Assembly (NCBI RefSeq): GCF_013186535.1
Contig: NZ_JABMCZ010000002.1
Coordinates: forward strand, 930,001 to 994,000
Reading direction: 5' to 3'
Source of the DNA: Nocardia terpenica
GTDB taxonomy: Bacteria > Actinomycetota > Actinomycetes > Mycobacteriales > Mycobacteriaceae
DNA length: 64,000 nt
A model generated the notes under the pieces. The model had not been told where the DNA came from. It saw only the letters and a list, made by a program, of their open reading frames with translations, and made no database searches. Below, one piece after another: positions 56,705 to 64,000 of this stretch (the first letter of the stretch is position 1; each line of letters opens with the position of its first letter). The translations under genes and the position numbers were made by a program.

Positions 56705-57751
56705 TCACAGGCCAGCTGCGGTACCACCGTCCCCGCACCCAACCTCACCGCCGAGGGTGCGGCCCATGACCACGACGTCCCACAACTCGCCGTTCCGGCG
56801 CACGTAATGCCGTCGCAATCGGCCTTCGATCTCGAAACCCGCCGATTCGTAGAGCCCGATGGCTGCCACGTTGTGCGGCCACACCTGCAGCGTAACCTTG
56901 TGCGCCCCATGCTCTTCGCTAAACCGGATCAGACTCTCCAGCAACAGGGTTCCGACTCCGCGACCACGCCAGTCGGCGGCGACCATCATCGCGATCTCGG
57001 TGACACCGGTGTGCGCGAAGCTCACCGTCGCGAACCCCACCAGACCACCACCGCCAGGGCAGGCGACGAACACCGCGCCACCGGCGTTGGTCAGTCTTGC
57101 CCGAATGCTCTGTGCGGTCGCGTCGGTGTCGACCGGGACCTCCGCGCCGATCCATTTCCCCTCACCCGCCACTTCGCCCCGAAGCTGGACGATCTGATCG
57201 ACATCCGCGTCGACAGCGTGCCGCACCGTCACCTCGCGCGGCTGGTGGCCGACGGACCGTCTGAGCGCTTGCTGCTCGTCGGAAGTGTCAGCAGCCGGGG
57301 CCGACCGCGCCGCGGGGTTCGGCAGGCGGCCCAGCAGGGCGCCTTGGCCACTTTGCAGGACGTGAGCTGCCGCGAGGGGCACCCAGAAGCATTCCAGCCT
57401 GGTCGGTTCCTCGACCCCGTCGTGGTCTTCTTGGCTTCGCCATCGCTGTGGCGTTGCAGCGCTTGCGATTTCGAGGTGGTAGAAGTGGCGGAGCTGGATC
57501 TCCGCGCGATACGGGGCCAGGTCGTACTCGGCGGTCCCGAGCTTGCGAACAATGCGGTAGTCGCGCAACCCGGTCTCCTCGCGCGCTTCCCGCAACGCCG
57601 CCTCGGCGGGTGCCTCCCCCGGCTTGATCGTTCCCGCCGGCACCTGGATCCCGACTTCCTCAGGCCCGAAATCCAAGTGCCGGAACACCAGCAGCCGACC
57701 GTCCCGCACGATGTAGCACACCACCTTGTCGACAACGACTTTCCGCGACAC
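56705..57751 (-). CDS. Nudix hydrolase fused to GNAT acetyltransferase
   Basis: A 348-residue fusion. The N-terminal Nudix domain (~1-150) has an intact Nudix box: GTIKPGEAPAEAALREAREE followed by TGL, matching Gx5Ex7REUxEExGU. The C-terminal GNAT domain (~180-345) shows AADWRGRGVGTLLLESLIRF as acetyl-CoA loop and LQVWPHNVAAIGLYESAGFEIEGRLR after it. The GTG at 57751 has GGAGG eight bases upstream. The Nudix half could hydrolyse a nucleoside-diphosphate derivative while the GNAT half acetylates the product or a coupled compound, or both could modify an antibiotic. The exact role is unknown. Confidence 0.85.
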   Translation of the reverse strand: MSRKVVVDKVVCYIVRDGRLLVFRHLDFGPEEVGIQVPAGTIKPGEAPAEAALREAREETGLRDYRIVRKLGTAEYDLAPYRAEIQLRHFYHLEIASAATPQRWRSQEDHDGVEEPTRLECFWVPLAAAHVLQSGQGALLGRLPNPAARSAPAADTSDEQQALRRSVGHQPREVTVRHAVDADVDQIVQLRGEVAGEGKWIGAEVPVDTDATAQSIRARLTNAGGAVFVACPGGGGLVGFATVSFAHTGVTEIAMMVAADWRGRGVGTLLLESLIRFSEEHGAHKVTLQVWPHNVAAIGLYESAGFEIEGRLRRHYVRRNGELWDVVVMGRTLGGEVGCGDGGTAAGL

Positions 57752-57813
57752 CCGGAACTCCTCCCGCAAGCGGTCCTACGCGCCGGTGACAGTGAAGACC
57801 GGATGGGCTCGAG

Positions 57814-58407
57814 TTGTCACGCGAGTTATTGGGTGTCGGCGCCTTCACCGTTCGGCAGAATGCTGTTGTGCGGGCGGAGTGGAGTGAGGCCCAGTTGGGC
57901 CTGGTCAAGGGATCTGTGCGGGTGCTGGAGAGCCAGCCCGGTTGGCCGAAGGTATTCGAGCAACTCGCGTCGGCGCTGCGGCCCGCCCTCGGTGATCTGG
58001 CGATAGCTGTCGAGCACGTCGGGTCGACTTCAGTGCCGGGGCTTCCGGCCAAACCGATCGTGGACATCGCCATCGGCTTGGCGGCCGATACACAGCTCGT
58101 CGACGTCATCGCGGCTCTGGCACCGCTCGGCTACGAATTTCGTGGCGATAAGCACCAAGACGGTGGATGGTTGTTCGTGTTCAGCACCCGGCCGCTTTAT
58201 CGCGTCGCACATGTTCATGCAGTGCGATATGGCGACCGGCAGTGGCGCGCGTATTTGAGGTTCCGTGATCGACTTCGTGCCGACCCTGCCGCGCACCGCG
58301 CCTACGCCCGGCTCAAACGTCAGCTGGCCGCGCAGCATGCCGACAATCGACAGGCGTACACGTCCGCCAAGAACTCGCTGATCGCCGAGCTGTTATCTGA
58401 TGCGTAG
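57814..58407 (+). CDS. GrpB/UPF0157 family protein
   Basis: A GrpB-domain protein of the nucleotidyltransferase fold, ~180-197 residues. Diagnostic are AVEHVGSTSVPGLPAKPIVDIAI (HVGSTSVPGLxAKPIVDI is the family signature), HVHAVRYGDRQWRAYLRFRDRLR and the KNSLIAELL end. The Gly-Ser and Asp residues of the nucleotidyltransferase core are present. The substrate of the family is not firmly known. The start is unclear: TTG at 57814 or GTG at 57868, neither with a good Shine-Dalgarno. It is divergent from the Nudix-GNAT gene. Confidence 0.85.
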   Translation: MSRELLGVGAFTVRQNAVVRAEWSEAQLGLVKGSVRVLESQPGWPKVFEQLASALRPALGDLAIAVEHVGSTSVPGLPAKPIVDIAIGLAADTQLVDVIAALAPLGYEFRGDKHQDGGWLFVFSTRPLYRVAHVHAVRYGDRQWRAYLRFRDRLRADPAAHRAYARLKRQLAAQHADNRQAYTSAKNSLIAELLSDA

Positions 58408-58466
58408 CACCATCAACGTGAGACCGTCGGCCGACGATCTCAGAGGCTGAGGATCCGGTGCCAGGG

Positions 58467-58631
58467 TTACCGCCGGAGGGTCGGGTCGTCCGGGTCGATC
58501 TCTCGCATACCCAGTTGCACGGCACGCAATGTCAGCAGCAGCTTCATCCGCCATTGCGTCTCCCACTCCTGGGGGTCTCTCGGGTCTATCCCGGCGGCCA
58601 GCAGCGCGTCCGCGTCGATCGAGTCGTCCAT
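58467..58631 (-). CDS. Small hypothetical protein, 54 residues
   Basis: An ATG frame of 54 codons giving MDDSIDADALLAAGIDPRDP, then EWETQWRMKLLLTLRAVQLG and an acidic end, IDPDDPTLRR. The composition is very protein-like, with two short acidic DPxDP blocks around a helix. It has no clear Shine-Dalgarno, so the start is unsure. It lies between the GrpB gene and the WXG100 gene, on the opposite strand. Family unknown. Confidence 0.5.
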   Translation of the reverse strand: MDDSIDADALLAAGIDPRDPQEWETQWRMKLLLTLRAVQLGMREIDPDDPTLRR

Positions 58632-58787
58632 TTTCGGTTGGACGCAGGATAGTTGCTGTCGGTGGCGGCGGCGATCTGACTGACCGGTGTGTGTCCTCTG
58701 CTGCTTCGAGATGGAACCACCTCGGTGCCGGGTGCGTCATATAGTGCGAGAGGCGAGCGGTCGGGCAGTGAGAGTCGAGGGGGCGAG

Positions 58788-59099
58788 ATGGCGGACCGGG
58801 TGGAAATGGATCCGACCGAGGTACACGCCACAGCGGGGTGGCTGCAGACCTCGGCACGGGAGTTCACCGACGAACTGGACAAGCTGACACGGGAGGTACA
58901 CACGTTCATCGGCGGGGACTGGCAGGGCAGCGCGGCCGGGTCACACCACGACGCGTGGACCGAGTGGGAACAGGGTGCCCGCCAGGTTATCGCCGGGCTG
59001 GAACACGACGCCACCGCCTTGCATCAAGCTGCCGAGATGACCGTGGGCACCGACCGGGGCAACGCGGCCGGGATCGGCGGCACCGGGCCGGGGGCGTAG
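58788..59099 (+). CDS. WXG100-family protein
   Basis: A 103-residue protein with the ESAT-6/CFP-10-like layout: a helix (ATAGWLQTSAREFTDELDKL), a W-x-G-type turn (GGDWQGSAAG) and a second helix (EWEQGARQVIAGLEHDATAL). WXG100 proteins are type VII secretion substrates or chaperone-like partners. AGGGGG lies before the ATG. A second WXG-like protein follows immediately (59100), which suggests a heterodimer. No EccC or membrane secretion genes are visible, so export would use a chromosomal system elsewhere. Confidence 0.85.
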   Translation: MADRVEMDPTEVHATAGWLQTSAREFTDELDKLTREVHTFIGGDWQGSAAGSHHDAWTEWEQGARQVIAGLEHDATALHQAAEMTVGTDRGNAAGIGGTGPGA

Positions 59100-59396
59100 G
59101 TGGACACCAGCGACTACCGCGTCGACCTGGACGGCATGCAAACCCTGATCGACAAGGCCGCCGGTCTGGAAAAACGCCTCGAGGACCGGCTGGGCGAAAT
59201 CCGCACACGGATCGCCGACCTGCACATCAACTGGGTCGGCGACGCCGCCCAAGCTCACGCGACCGCCTCCGCGGAGTGGGCTGCTGGTGCCGCGGAGATG
59301 AATACCGCGCTCGGCGAGCTTCGCCAAGCGCTCGACCGCGCCCGAGGGGCGTATCACGCGGTCGGGCCCACGAACTACGAGATGTGGCCGCGATGA
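59100..59396 (+). CDS. Second WXG100-like protein, partner of the preceding one
   Basis: A 98-residue helical-hairpin protein. Its W-x-G turn is INWVGDAAQA at mid-length, between LIDKAAGLEKRLEDRLGEIRTR and AEWAAGAAEMNTALGELRQAL. It begins with GTG immediately after the preceding stop, and its own stop overlaps the toxin gene start (ATGA). The length and position fit the second half of an EsxA/EsxB-like dimer that would carry the large downstream protein to the secretion machine. Confidence 0.83.
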   Translation: MDTSDYRVDLDGMQTLIDKAAGLEKRLEDRLGEIRTRIADLHINWVGDAAQAHATASAEWAAGAAEMNTALGELRQALDRARGAYHAVGPTNYEMWPR

Positions 59397-60916
59397 CCGC
59401 GCCAACGGTGCCGCTGATCGTCTGCCGGGGCGGCGAATACCATTCCGCGGGCGAGGTTTTCGGCCAGATGGCCACCGACGCGCTGACCACGCACGCCGGG
59501 TTGGTGACCGTGCTGACCAACTACGCGGGCATGGCCGGCGACGACAGCGTCGGCGCGCAGTGGGCGAGCTCGTACAACGAAGCCGCCCAACTGGCCGTCT
59601 CCAGCTCGGCGAAACTGACCACCTCGTGCGGGCAGGTCCGCGACATCATCCTCGTCAGCGCCCACAACCATCAAGTCGCCGAAACCACCGCCAACCTGAA
59701 CAATTCACCACCACCGCCAGCACCTCAGCTGCTGCCCGATCCCTGCCCGCCCGAGACCGTGCCCTCGGCGGCCGGGAACGGGATCCCGGAACCGTTCGGA
59801 TGGTCGATCATCAAAGACGCGGTCGGGATGGCATGGCCCGACGGTCATCAAGACCAGCTCAACGCCGCCGCTACAGCCTGGTACACCGCCGCCGGGGACT
59901 ACCGCACGATCGCCGGGCAAACCCCGCAAGCGGTCGAGTTTCTCCGCAATCAGCAGTCCCCCGAAATCGACGTCGCGGTCCAGACCTGCACCGACCGGCA
60001 GAACGATCTGACCGCGCTGGCCGACGCCTGCCAAACCCTCGGCGACGCATGCGGCAACTACGCCCATCACCTCGACGAGGCCCACAGCCAGATCCTCGAC
60101 CAGCTCCGCGAACTCGCGATCGAAACCGCCGCCGGGGAAGCCGCGTTCGCGATCCTGATCCCGTTCACCGGCAGCCTGTCGGAGTGGATCGGCAACAGCG
60201 CCCTCGCCGCCCGCGTCGCGACCAAGGCCCGCCGGATCGCGACCATCATCGCCGAACTCGCCGCCAAGGCAGCGAAAATCGTCACCGACGCGATAAAGCC
60301 ACTGGTCGAGCGACTGAAGCCGTTGTTGGAGCGTATCCGGAAATGGTGCGAAGCCGCCAGAACGAAACTGACCAAGCGGGGCGACGAACCGCCGCGAGGG
60401 GACGGACCCGAGGGCCCTTCCACCAAGCCGAGCGACCAGCGCGATCCCTTCGACACGCTGACCGATGAAGAAAAGCTGAAAGCCAAGGCCGATCTGATCA
60501 ACGACTCCAGCAAGACCTTTCGGCTCACCGACGCCAACGCGGAAGCGGCCTTACGCAGCGGCCCTCCTGGGACCCGACCGGAAGTGGCCGGTGACAGTGG
60601 AGCGGGAGCCGATATCAAGTTCGTCGACGAGTCGGGGCAGGTCGTGGCACGCACCGAACTCAAATGCATTGACGGCGGCACCAATTCGTTCAACAACCGC
60701 CTCAGCGATGCCGGCAAACAGGTCGAGTACGACGGCAAGGTCTATGTGCAAGCCCCCGAGGGAACCGATGCCGCGCAATGGGTTCGCGACTTCCAGGGAC
60801 GGCGGACTGACGATCAACTAGGCAGATATTCCAAGGTCGACCTGACCATTGTCGACTCGAGCGGCAGGGTATTGGGCAACTACAATGTCGGGACCCGCCT
60901 CCCGCCATCCCGCTAA
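59393..60916 (+). CDS. Polymorphic toxin with putative REase-fold C-terminus
   Basis: A 507-residue protein. The N-terminal ~240 residues are helical with a Pro-rich hinge (NNSPPPPAPQLLPDP) and WXG/LXG-like features (FGWSIIKDAVGMAWPDGHQD). A hydrophobic stretch (AAFAILIPFTGSLSEWIGNS, then AARVATKARRIATIIAELAAK) follows, then a charged linker (GDEPPRGDGPEGPSTKPSDQ). The last ~130 residues resemble PD-(D/E)xK nuclease toxins: Asp407 in GADIKFVDES, Glu422 and Lys424 in ARTELKCIDGG, and Gln443 in GKQVEYDGKVYV. It is preceded by two WXG100 genes and followed by a likely immunity gene. Activity is inferred from this layout. Confidence 0.75.
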   Translation: MTAPTVPLIVCRGGEYHSAGEVFGQMATDALTTHAGLVTVLTNYAGMAGDDSVGAQWASSYNEAAQLAVSSSAKLTTSCGQVRDIILVSAHNHQVAETTANLNNSPPPPAPQLLPDPCPPETVPSAAGNGIPEPFGWSIIKDAVGMAWPDGHQDQLNAAATAWYTAAGDYRTIAGQTPQAVEFLRNQQSPEIDVAVQTCTDRQNDLTALADACQTLGDACGNYAHHLDEAHSQILDQLRELAIETAAGEAAFAILIPFTGSLSEWIGNSALAARVATKARRIATIIAELAAKAAKIVTDAIKPLVERLKPLLERIRKWCEAARTKLTKRGDEPPRGDGPEGPSTKPSDQRDPFDTLTDEEKLKAKADLINDSSKTFRLTDANAEAALRSGPPGTRPEVAGDSGAGADIKFVDESGQVVARTELKCIDGGTNSFNNRLSDAGKQVEYDGKVYVQAPEGTDAAQWVRDFQGRRTDDQLGRYSKVDLTIVDSSGRVLGNYNVGTRLPPSR

Positions 60917-60931
60917 GTGATAGGAGTACAT

Positions 60932-61240
60932 GTGGCCGAATACGCTTACCTCATCAGCAGATCCAGCAAGACTCTGCTCGCCCTGGGCAAAGCAGTCAAA
61001 AAGGCTGATGGCAAGGTCAACTACTTCAGCCGCGAAGACGGTAAAGGCGGGCGCAACTCCGAGAACGCCTTGTTGACCAAGGCGCTGTGGAAATTCATCG
61101 CCGAGCACGGATATGACGGCGTCGAGGTTGTCAGCGACGACGATCCCGACTTCGAAACCATTGCGCAATACCGCCAAACCGGCGGAGACACGATGGACGA
61201 CATCACCTTGGAGCAGTACCTCGAAGGGTGGCCCGGATGA
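60932..61240 (+). CDS. Probable immunity protein for the upstream toxin
   Basis: A 102-residue acidic protein (EYAYLISRSSKTLLALGKAV, VEVVSDDDPDFETIAQYRQT, DDITLEQYLEGWPG). It starts 16 bp after the toxin gene at a GTG with AGGAG six bases upstream; a longer frame from 60917 is less likely. Small acidic proteins in this position usually bind and inhibit the toxin's C-terminal domain. It overlaps the YbaB-like gene by 4 bp. No recognised family; assignment rests on position, size and charge. Confidence 0.7.
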   Translation: MAEYAYLISRSSKTLLALGKAVKKADGKVNYFSREDGKGGRNSENALLTKALWKFIAEHGYDGVEVVSDDDPDFETIAQYRQTGGDTMDDITLEQYLEGWPG

Positions 61241-61662
61241 CCGATCTGTCGGCGTGGGAGCAGCAGCTGCAAGATGATCTCGCCGAGATCCGCCACCGCA
61301 ACCAGCAGCTGATCAAAGCCTCCGCCACCGTACGAGCGCGCGGCGAGGTACGCGGCGTGACCGTCGAGATCGACGTCAGAGGCGAGATCACCGACCTGCA
61401 GATCGCACCCGCCGCGATGCGCTGGCCCAGCAGCCAACTCAGCCAGGCCATCATCGATAGCTACCGCAAGGCCCGAGCCGACGCGAAAACCAAAGCCGAG
61501 CAACTGATTCGTAAAACCGATCCACGCATCCGCGAGCAACTACTCCAGACACGGCAGACATCCGCCGATCTCGAACCCGAGCGCCGCCCCAAGACCGAGG
61601 CGGAAATACAAGCTGCCGACGACGCCTACTACGAGCAGATGAACCGACGCGGCTGGCGATAG
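61237..61662 (+). CDS. YbaB/EbfC-type nucleoid-associated protein
   Basis: A 141-residue protein. The central part (TVRARGEVRGVTVEIDVRGEITDLQIAPAAM, then LSQAIIDSYRKARADAKTKAEQLI) has the beta-sheet plus long-helix pattern of YbaB/EbfC DNA-binding proteins, preceded by a coiled-coil-like helix (LSAWEQQLQDDLAEIRHRNQQLIKAS). YbaB-like proteins are common companions of WXG100 genes in actinobacteria. Its start overlaps the immunity gene stop (ATGA), making a four- or five-gene operon. The role within the module is unknown. Confidence 0.78.
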   Translation: MTDLSAWEQQLQDDLAEIRHRNQQLIKASATVRARGEVRGVTVEIDVRGEITDLQIAPAAMRWPSSQLSQAIIDSYRKARADAKTKAEQLIRKTDPRIREQLLQTRQTSADLEPERRPKTEAEIQAADDAYYEQMNRRGWR

Positions 61663-61677
61663 AACCAGAAGTGAGCA

Positions 61678-61828
61678 GTGTTGCGTTCGATGCAACACGC
61701 AGCCGGGTTGCGCCTGGGGCGTGACGTGCAAGCAAAGCGGATGTCCGCGGCGAGCTGCCCCCCCACCCTGAACTCACCTACCAGCGGTAATCGAGTCTCC
61801 TGCAACAGTGTTGCGTCTAATGCAACAC
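61678..61828. promoter_or_regulatory. Two 21-bp GTGTTGC/GCAACAC palindromes
   Basis: GTGTTGC at 61678-61684 pairs with GCAACAC at 61692-61698 (spacer GTTCGAT). The second copy has GTGTTGC at 61808-61814 and GCAACAC at 61822-61828 (spacer GTCTAAT). Starts are 130 bp apart. They lie in a ~400-bp gene-free stretch (61663-62058) between the YbaB-like and nitrilase genes and look like a pair of operators. I see no gene in that interval. Confidence 0.55.
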
Positions 61829-62058
61829 CATGAAGAGGGTTGTCGATCTGTGCCGTGTCCAGCTCAGGCGGCAGGCACGACTGGCCGAACGCTAACCGGA
61901 GTCCATGGTGCCACTCGAACGTCAATCGCCAACGGCGGAGCGGCGGAAGATCAGCGCCTGACTGAGACCGCGCGCCATGCGGCTATGTGGGTGCGCTCGG
62001 AAGCGGCTGGATGCATTCTCGGGCGATCAATCAGACGTTGTCGGGCACAATAGGATTC

Positions 62059-62985
62059 ATGGCGGCGGTAAGGGTGGCGACGTGTCAGTTCGCGGTGAGT
62101 GCCGATATCTCGGCAAACCTGCGCCATGTCGTTCACCAGATGCGACTGGCGAAGGAAGAGGGTGCAGATGTCGCTCACTTTCCCGAGGGAGCGTTGTCGG
62201 GTTATGCAGGAAGCGACTTCGACTCGTTCGACGGCTTCGACTGGGATCGCCTGCGAGCCGCGACCATTGATGTGATGGAGGTGGCGCGAGAGCTCGGCCT
62301 GTGGGTCGTGATCGGCTCTGCACATCCGCTCAGCGGCGCGAACAAGCCACACAACAGTCTCTACGTGATCAACGATCACGGACTCGTTGTCGACCGGTAC
62401 GACAAACGTTTCTGCTCGGGCGACATCGACGGCCGCAGCGGCGATCTTGCCCACTACAGTCCCGGTGACCACCCCACCGTCTGGGAGGTCAACGGGGTGT
62501 CGTGCGGAGCGTTGATCTGCTACGACTACCGCTTCCCGGAGCTGTACCGCGAGTATATGAAGCACGGAGTGCAGATTGTGTTCCACTCCTTTCATGCCGC
62601 GAATGCGTCGTCGGAGACGGTCGCCGCGATCGGAGCCGGTATGGGTTCCGCTTACGAGTGGTTCAACCCCGCAGCAACGTACACCTATCCGGGAATCACC
62701 ATGCCTGCCGCCATGACAGCCGCCGCCGCCTGCAATCACCTGTGGATCAGCTGCCCGAACTCGTCCGCGCCCGAAAGCTTGTGGCCCGCGTTCTTCGTCC
62801 GGGCCGACGGAATCTGCCTCGGACGACTGCAGCGCAACACGCCAGGCGTCCTCCTCTCCACCGTCGACACACACGAAGCCCTGTACGACTCGACGGCGGC
62901 ATGGCGCCACCGAGCTCAGTCGGGACACTTCCACAGCGGCACAGTCGTCAGCGATCCGAGATCCACCGATCGCACATCACTGTGA
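62059..62985 (+). CDS. Carbon-nitrogen hydrolase (nitrilase superfamily)
   Basis: A 308-residue CN-hydrolase with the catalytic triad visible: Glu in HFPEGALSGYAG, Lys in VDRYDKRFCSG and Cys in ALICYDYRFPELYREY. Such enzymes hydrolyse amides, ureides or nitriles through a thioacyl intermediate. The start is the ATG at 62059 with AGGA just upstream; an in-frame start ~70 bp earlier adds a sequence that does not look like the family N-terminus. It follows the twin palindromes and is not coupled to other genes. Substrate unknown. Confidence 0.9.
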   Translation: MAAVRVATCQFAVSADISANLRHVVHQMRLAKEEGADVAHFPEGALSGYAGSDFDSFDGFDWDRLRAATIDVMEVARELGLWVVIGSAHPLSGANKPHNSLYVINDHGLVVDRYDKRFCSGDIDGRSGDLAHYSPGDHPTVWEVNGVSCGALICYDYRFPELYREYMKHGVQIVFHSFHAANASSETVAAIGAGMGSAYEWFNPAATYTYPGITMPAAMTAAAACNHLWISCPNSSAPESLWPAFFVRADGICLGRLQRNTPGVLLSTVDTHEALYDSTAAWRHRAQSGHFHSGTVVSDPRSTDRTSL

Positions 62986-63222
62986 ACACCGACGACTCAT
63001 GTCGCGGCGGAACGGGTCGCGGGCCGGGCGCTGGACGCACTCACGTCGGCTACCGATCACTTGCGTTGCCTATAGCCAGAGGTGGGCCGCTCCTCAGTGG
63101 CGACCGTCATCCTCCGATCAGACTCACCGACGAATTGGGCGCGACGGAATAAGACCATGTCTCACATGGATGTAATTCATTCTTGTTTCGTTGAGAGTAG
63201 TTGTGCTGCATGATGTTCGGTC

Positions 63223-63582
63223 GTGGTGGATGCGTTGTCGCGGCGGCTGGTGCCGGACGAGTTGTGGGAGCTGGTCGAACCGCTGCTACCGCAGTTCAGT
63301 CCACGTCCGCAGGGCGGTGGTGTCGCTCCGACCGACCAGCGGGCGGTGTTCACGGCGGTGGTGTATGTGTTGACCAGCGGGTGTGCGTGGCGGATGCTGC
63401 CGGCCTCGTTCGGGGTGAGCGTGCCGACGGCGCATCGCCGGTTCACGGTGTGGACCAACGCCGGAGTGTGGCGGCGGCTGCACCGAGCGGTACTCGACGA
63501 GCTGGGCAGCCGGGGACTGATCGACTGGTCGAGGGTGGTGGTCGACGCGGCCAGCGTGCGGGCGAAAAGGGGGGCGATCTGA
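63223..63582 (+). CDS. IS5-type transposase, upstream frame (OrfA)
   Basis: A 119-residue product with the DUF4096-like N-terminal part of IS5 transposases: LVPDELWELVEPLLPQF, FTAVVYVLTSGCAWRMLPASFGVS and TAHRRFTVWTNAGVWRRLHRAVLDELG. It includes the first DDE aspartate in RVVVDAASVRAKRG. The frame ends at a TGA just after an A4G6 run (63565-63574), where the ribosome could slip by -1 into the next frame. Start GTG at 63223. Confidence 0.87.
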   Translation: MVDALSRRLVPDELWELVEPLLPQFSPRPQGGGVAPTDQRAVFTAVVYVLTSGCAWRMLPASFGVSVPTAHRRFTVWTNAGVWRRLHRAVLDELGSRGLIDWSRVVVDAASVRAKRGAI

Positions 63583-64000
63583 CTGGCCCGAACCCGACCG
63601 ACCGCGGCAAGCCCGGCTCCAAGCAGCACATTCTGTCCGATCGGGCGGGAATCCCGTTGTCGGTGGCGGTTTCGGCGGCCAACGTCCACGACTCGCAGGC
63701 GCTCAAACCGTTGGTGAAAGCGATCCCGGCGGTGCGGTCGCGGCGCGGACCACGGCGGCGCCGGCCGGGCAAACTGCACGCGGACAAGGCCTATGACCAG
63801 CCCGAGCTGCGGGTGTGGGTGCGCCGCCGTGGTATCGCAGTCCGCATCGCGCGCAAGGGAATCGAGTCCAACCAGCGACTCGGCCGCCACCGGTGGGTGA
63901 TCGAACGCACCGTCTCGTGGCTGACCGGATATCACCGGCTCACCATCCGCTACGACCGGAAGGGAATTCACTACCTGGGCTTCCTAACATTGGCTGCCGC
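63570..64000 (+). CDS. IS5-type transposase, downstream frame (OrfB), partial
   Basis: In the -1 frame after the A4G6 slip site, this part carries the remaining catalytic residues: the second Asp in GKLHADKAYDQPELR and the Glu in RHRWVIERTVSWLTGYHRL. It begins with GPNPTDRGKPGSKQHILSDR, the usual IS5 sequence after the first aspartate. It has no good own start, which supports production as a frameshift fusion. The 3' end lies outside the window. Confidence 0.85.

Larger units (their letters stand above)
63150..64000 (+). mobile_element. IS5-family insertion sequence, truncated by window end
   Basis: An IS5-like element with a transposase split into two overlapping frames runs from about 63150 to the window end. 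The left end is placed only by the start of the non-coding stretch before the transposase; its terminal inverted repeat cannot be paired because the right end is missing. The element lies after the nitrilase gene within the putative integrated island. Confidence 0.75.

Noticed and set aside
62986..63149. Possible small gene between nitrilase and the IS
   Set aside because: No frame has a plausible start and composition; I see nothing supported there.

Overview
The window is high-GC chromosomal DNA from an actinomycete, most likely a Nocardia or a close relative. Supporting signs are frequent GTG/TTG starts, tight ATGA/GTGA stop-start overlaps, an MMPL exporter, WXG100 proteins, a Scr1/DUF6879 regulatory trio, a short bacterial SRP RNA and many flavin-dependent monooxygenases. 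Genus assignment is inference from gene content; I ran no search.

Region 1 (1-13000) holds general functions: the 3' end of an ammonium channel gene, an MMPL exporter with its TetR regulator behind an inverted-repeat operator, a zinc metallopeptidase, a DUF2207 membrane protein, a divergent TetR/FAD-monooxygenase pair, a ROK regulator, a family 39 glycosyltransferase, and a small membrane protein whose 3' end has been copied into a 42-bp tandem array.

Region 2 (13000-40400) is an organosulfur-scavenging island. It encodes seven luciferase-like or NtaA-like flavin monooxygenases (including SfnG- and SsuD-type enzymes), two SfnB-type acyl-CoA-dehydrogenase-fold oxidoreductases, a styrene-monooxygenase-like flavoprotein, and two flavin reductases to supply reduced FMN. 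Three ABC importers are present: a peptide type, a polar-amino-acid type preceded by a SAM-binding riboswitch, and SsuABC for sulfonates. Only SsuABC has its binding protein nearby. Most minus-strand genes here are translationally coupled, so a long transcript running from the riboswitch near 25.2 kb down to 13.0 kb is possible.

The most unusual feature is a family of 27-bp palindromes (9-bp stem, 9-nt loop, 9-bp stem) at five sites between 12.8 and 40.5 kb. Stems change by compensatory substitutions while the loop stays near GTGCTTTTG or its complement. At every site the palindrome sits at the edge of a short tandem array whose unit contains one arm of the palindrome. One site lies in frame inside an ABC ATPase gene.

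Region 3 (40500-49700) is mixed: MFS exporter, hydrolase, Scr1/DUF6879 regulatory trio, HhH-GPD protein, methyltransferase, class I aminotransferase, SRP RNA and a secreted or anchored protein.

Region 4 (49743-64000) starts at a tRNA-Ser(GGA) gene followed by a tyrosine integrase and reads as the left part of an integrated element. It has a catalytically degenerate second recombinase, three copies of a 39-bp promoter-like sequence, a two-headed winged-helix protein, GNAT and Nudix-GNAT proteins, and a WXG100/toxin/immunity/YbaB module resembling a type VII effector locus. A nitrilase-family gene and a truncated IS5-type element with a frameshifted transposase end the window. No second attachment site is visible, so the right boundary is unknown.
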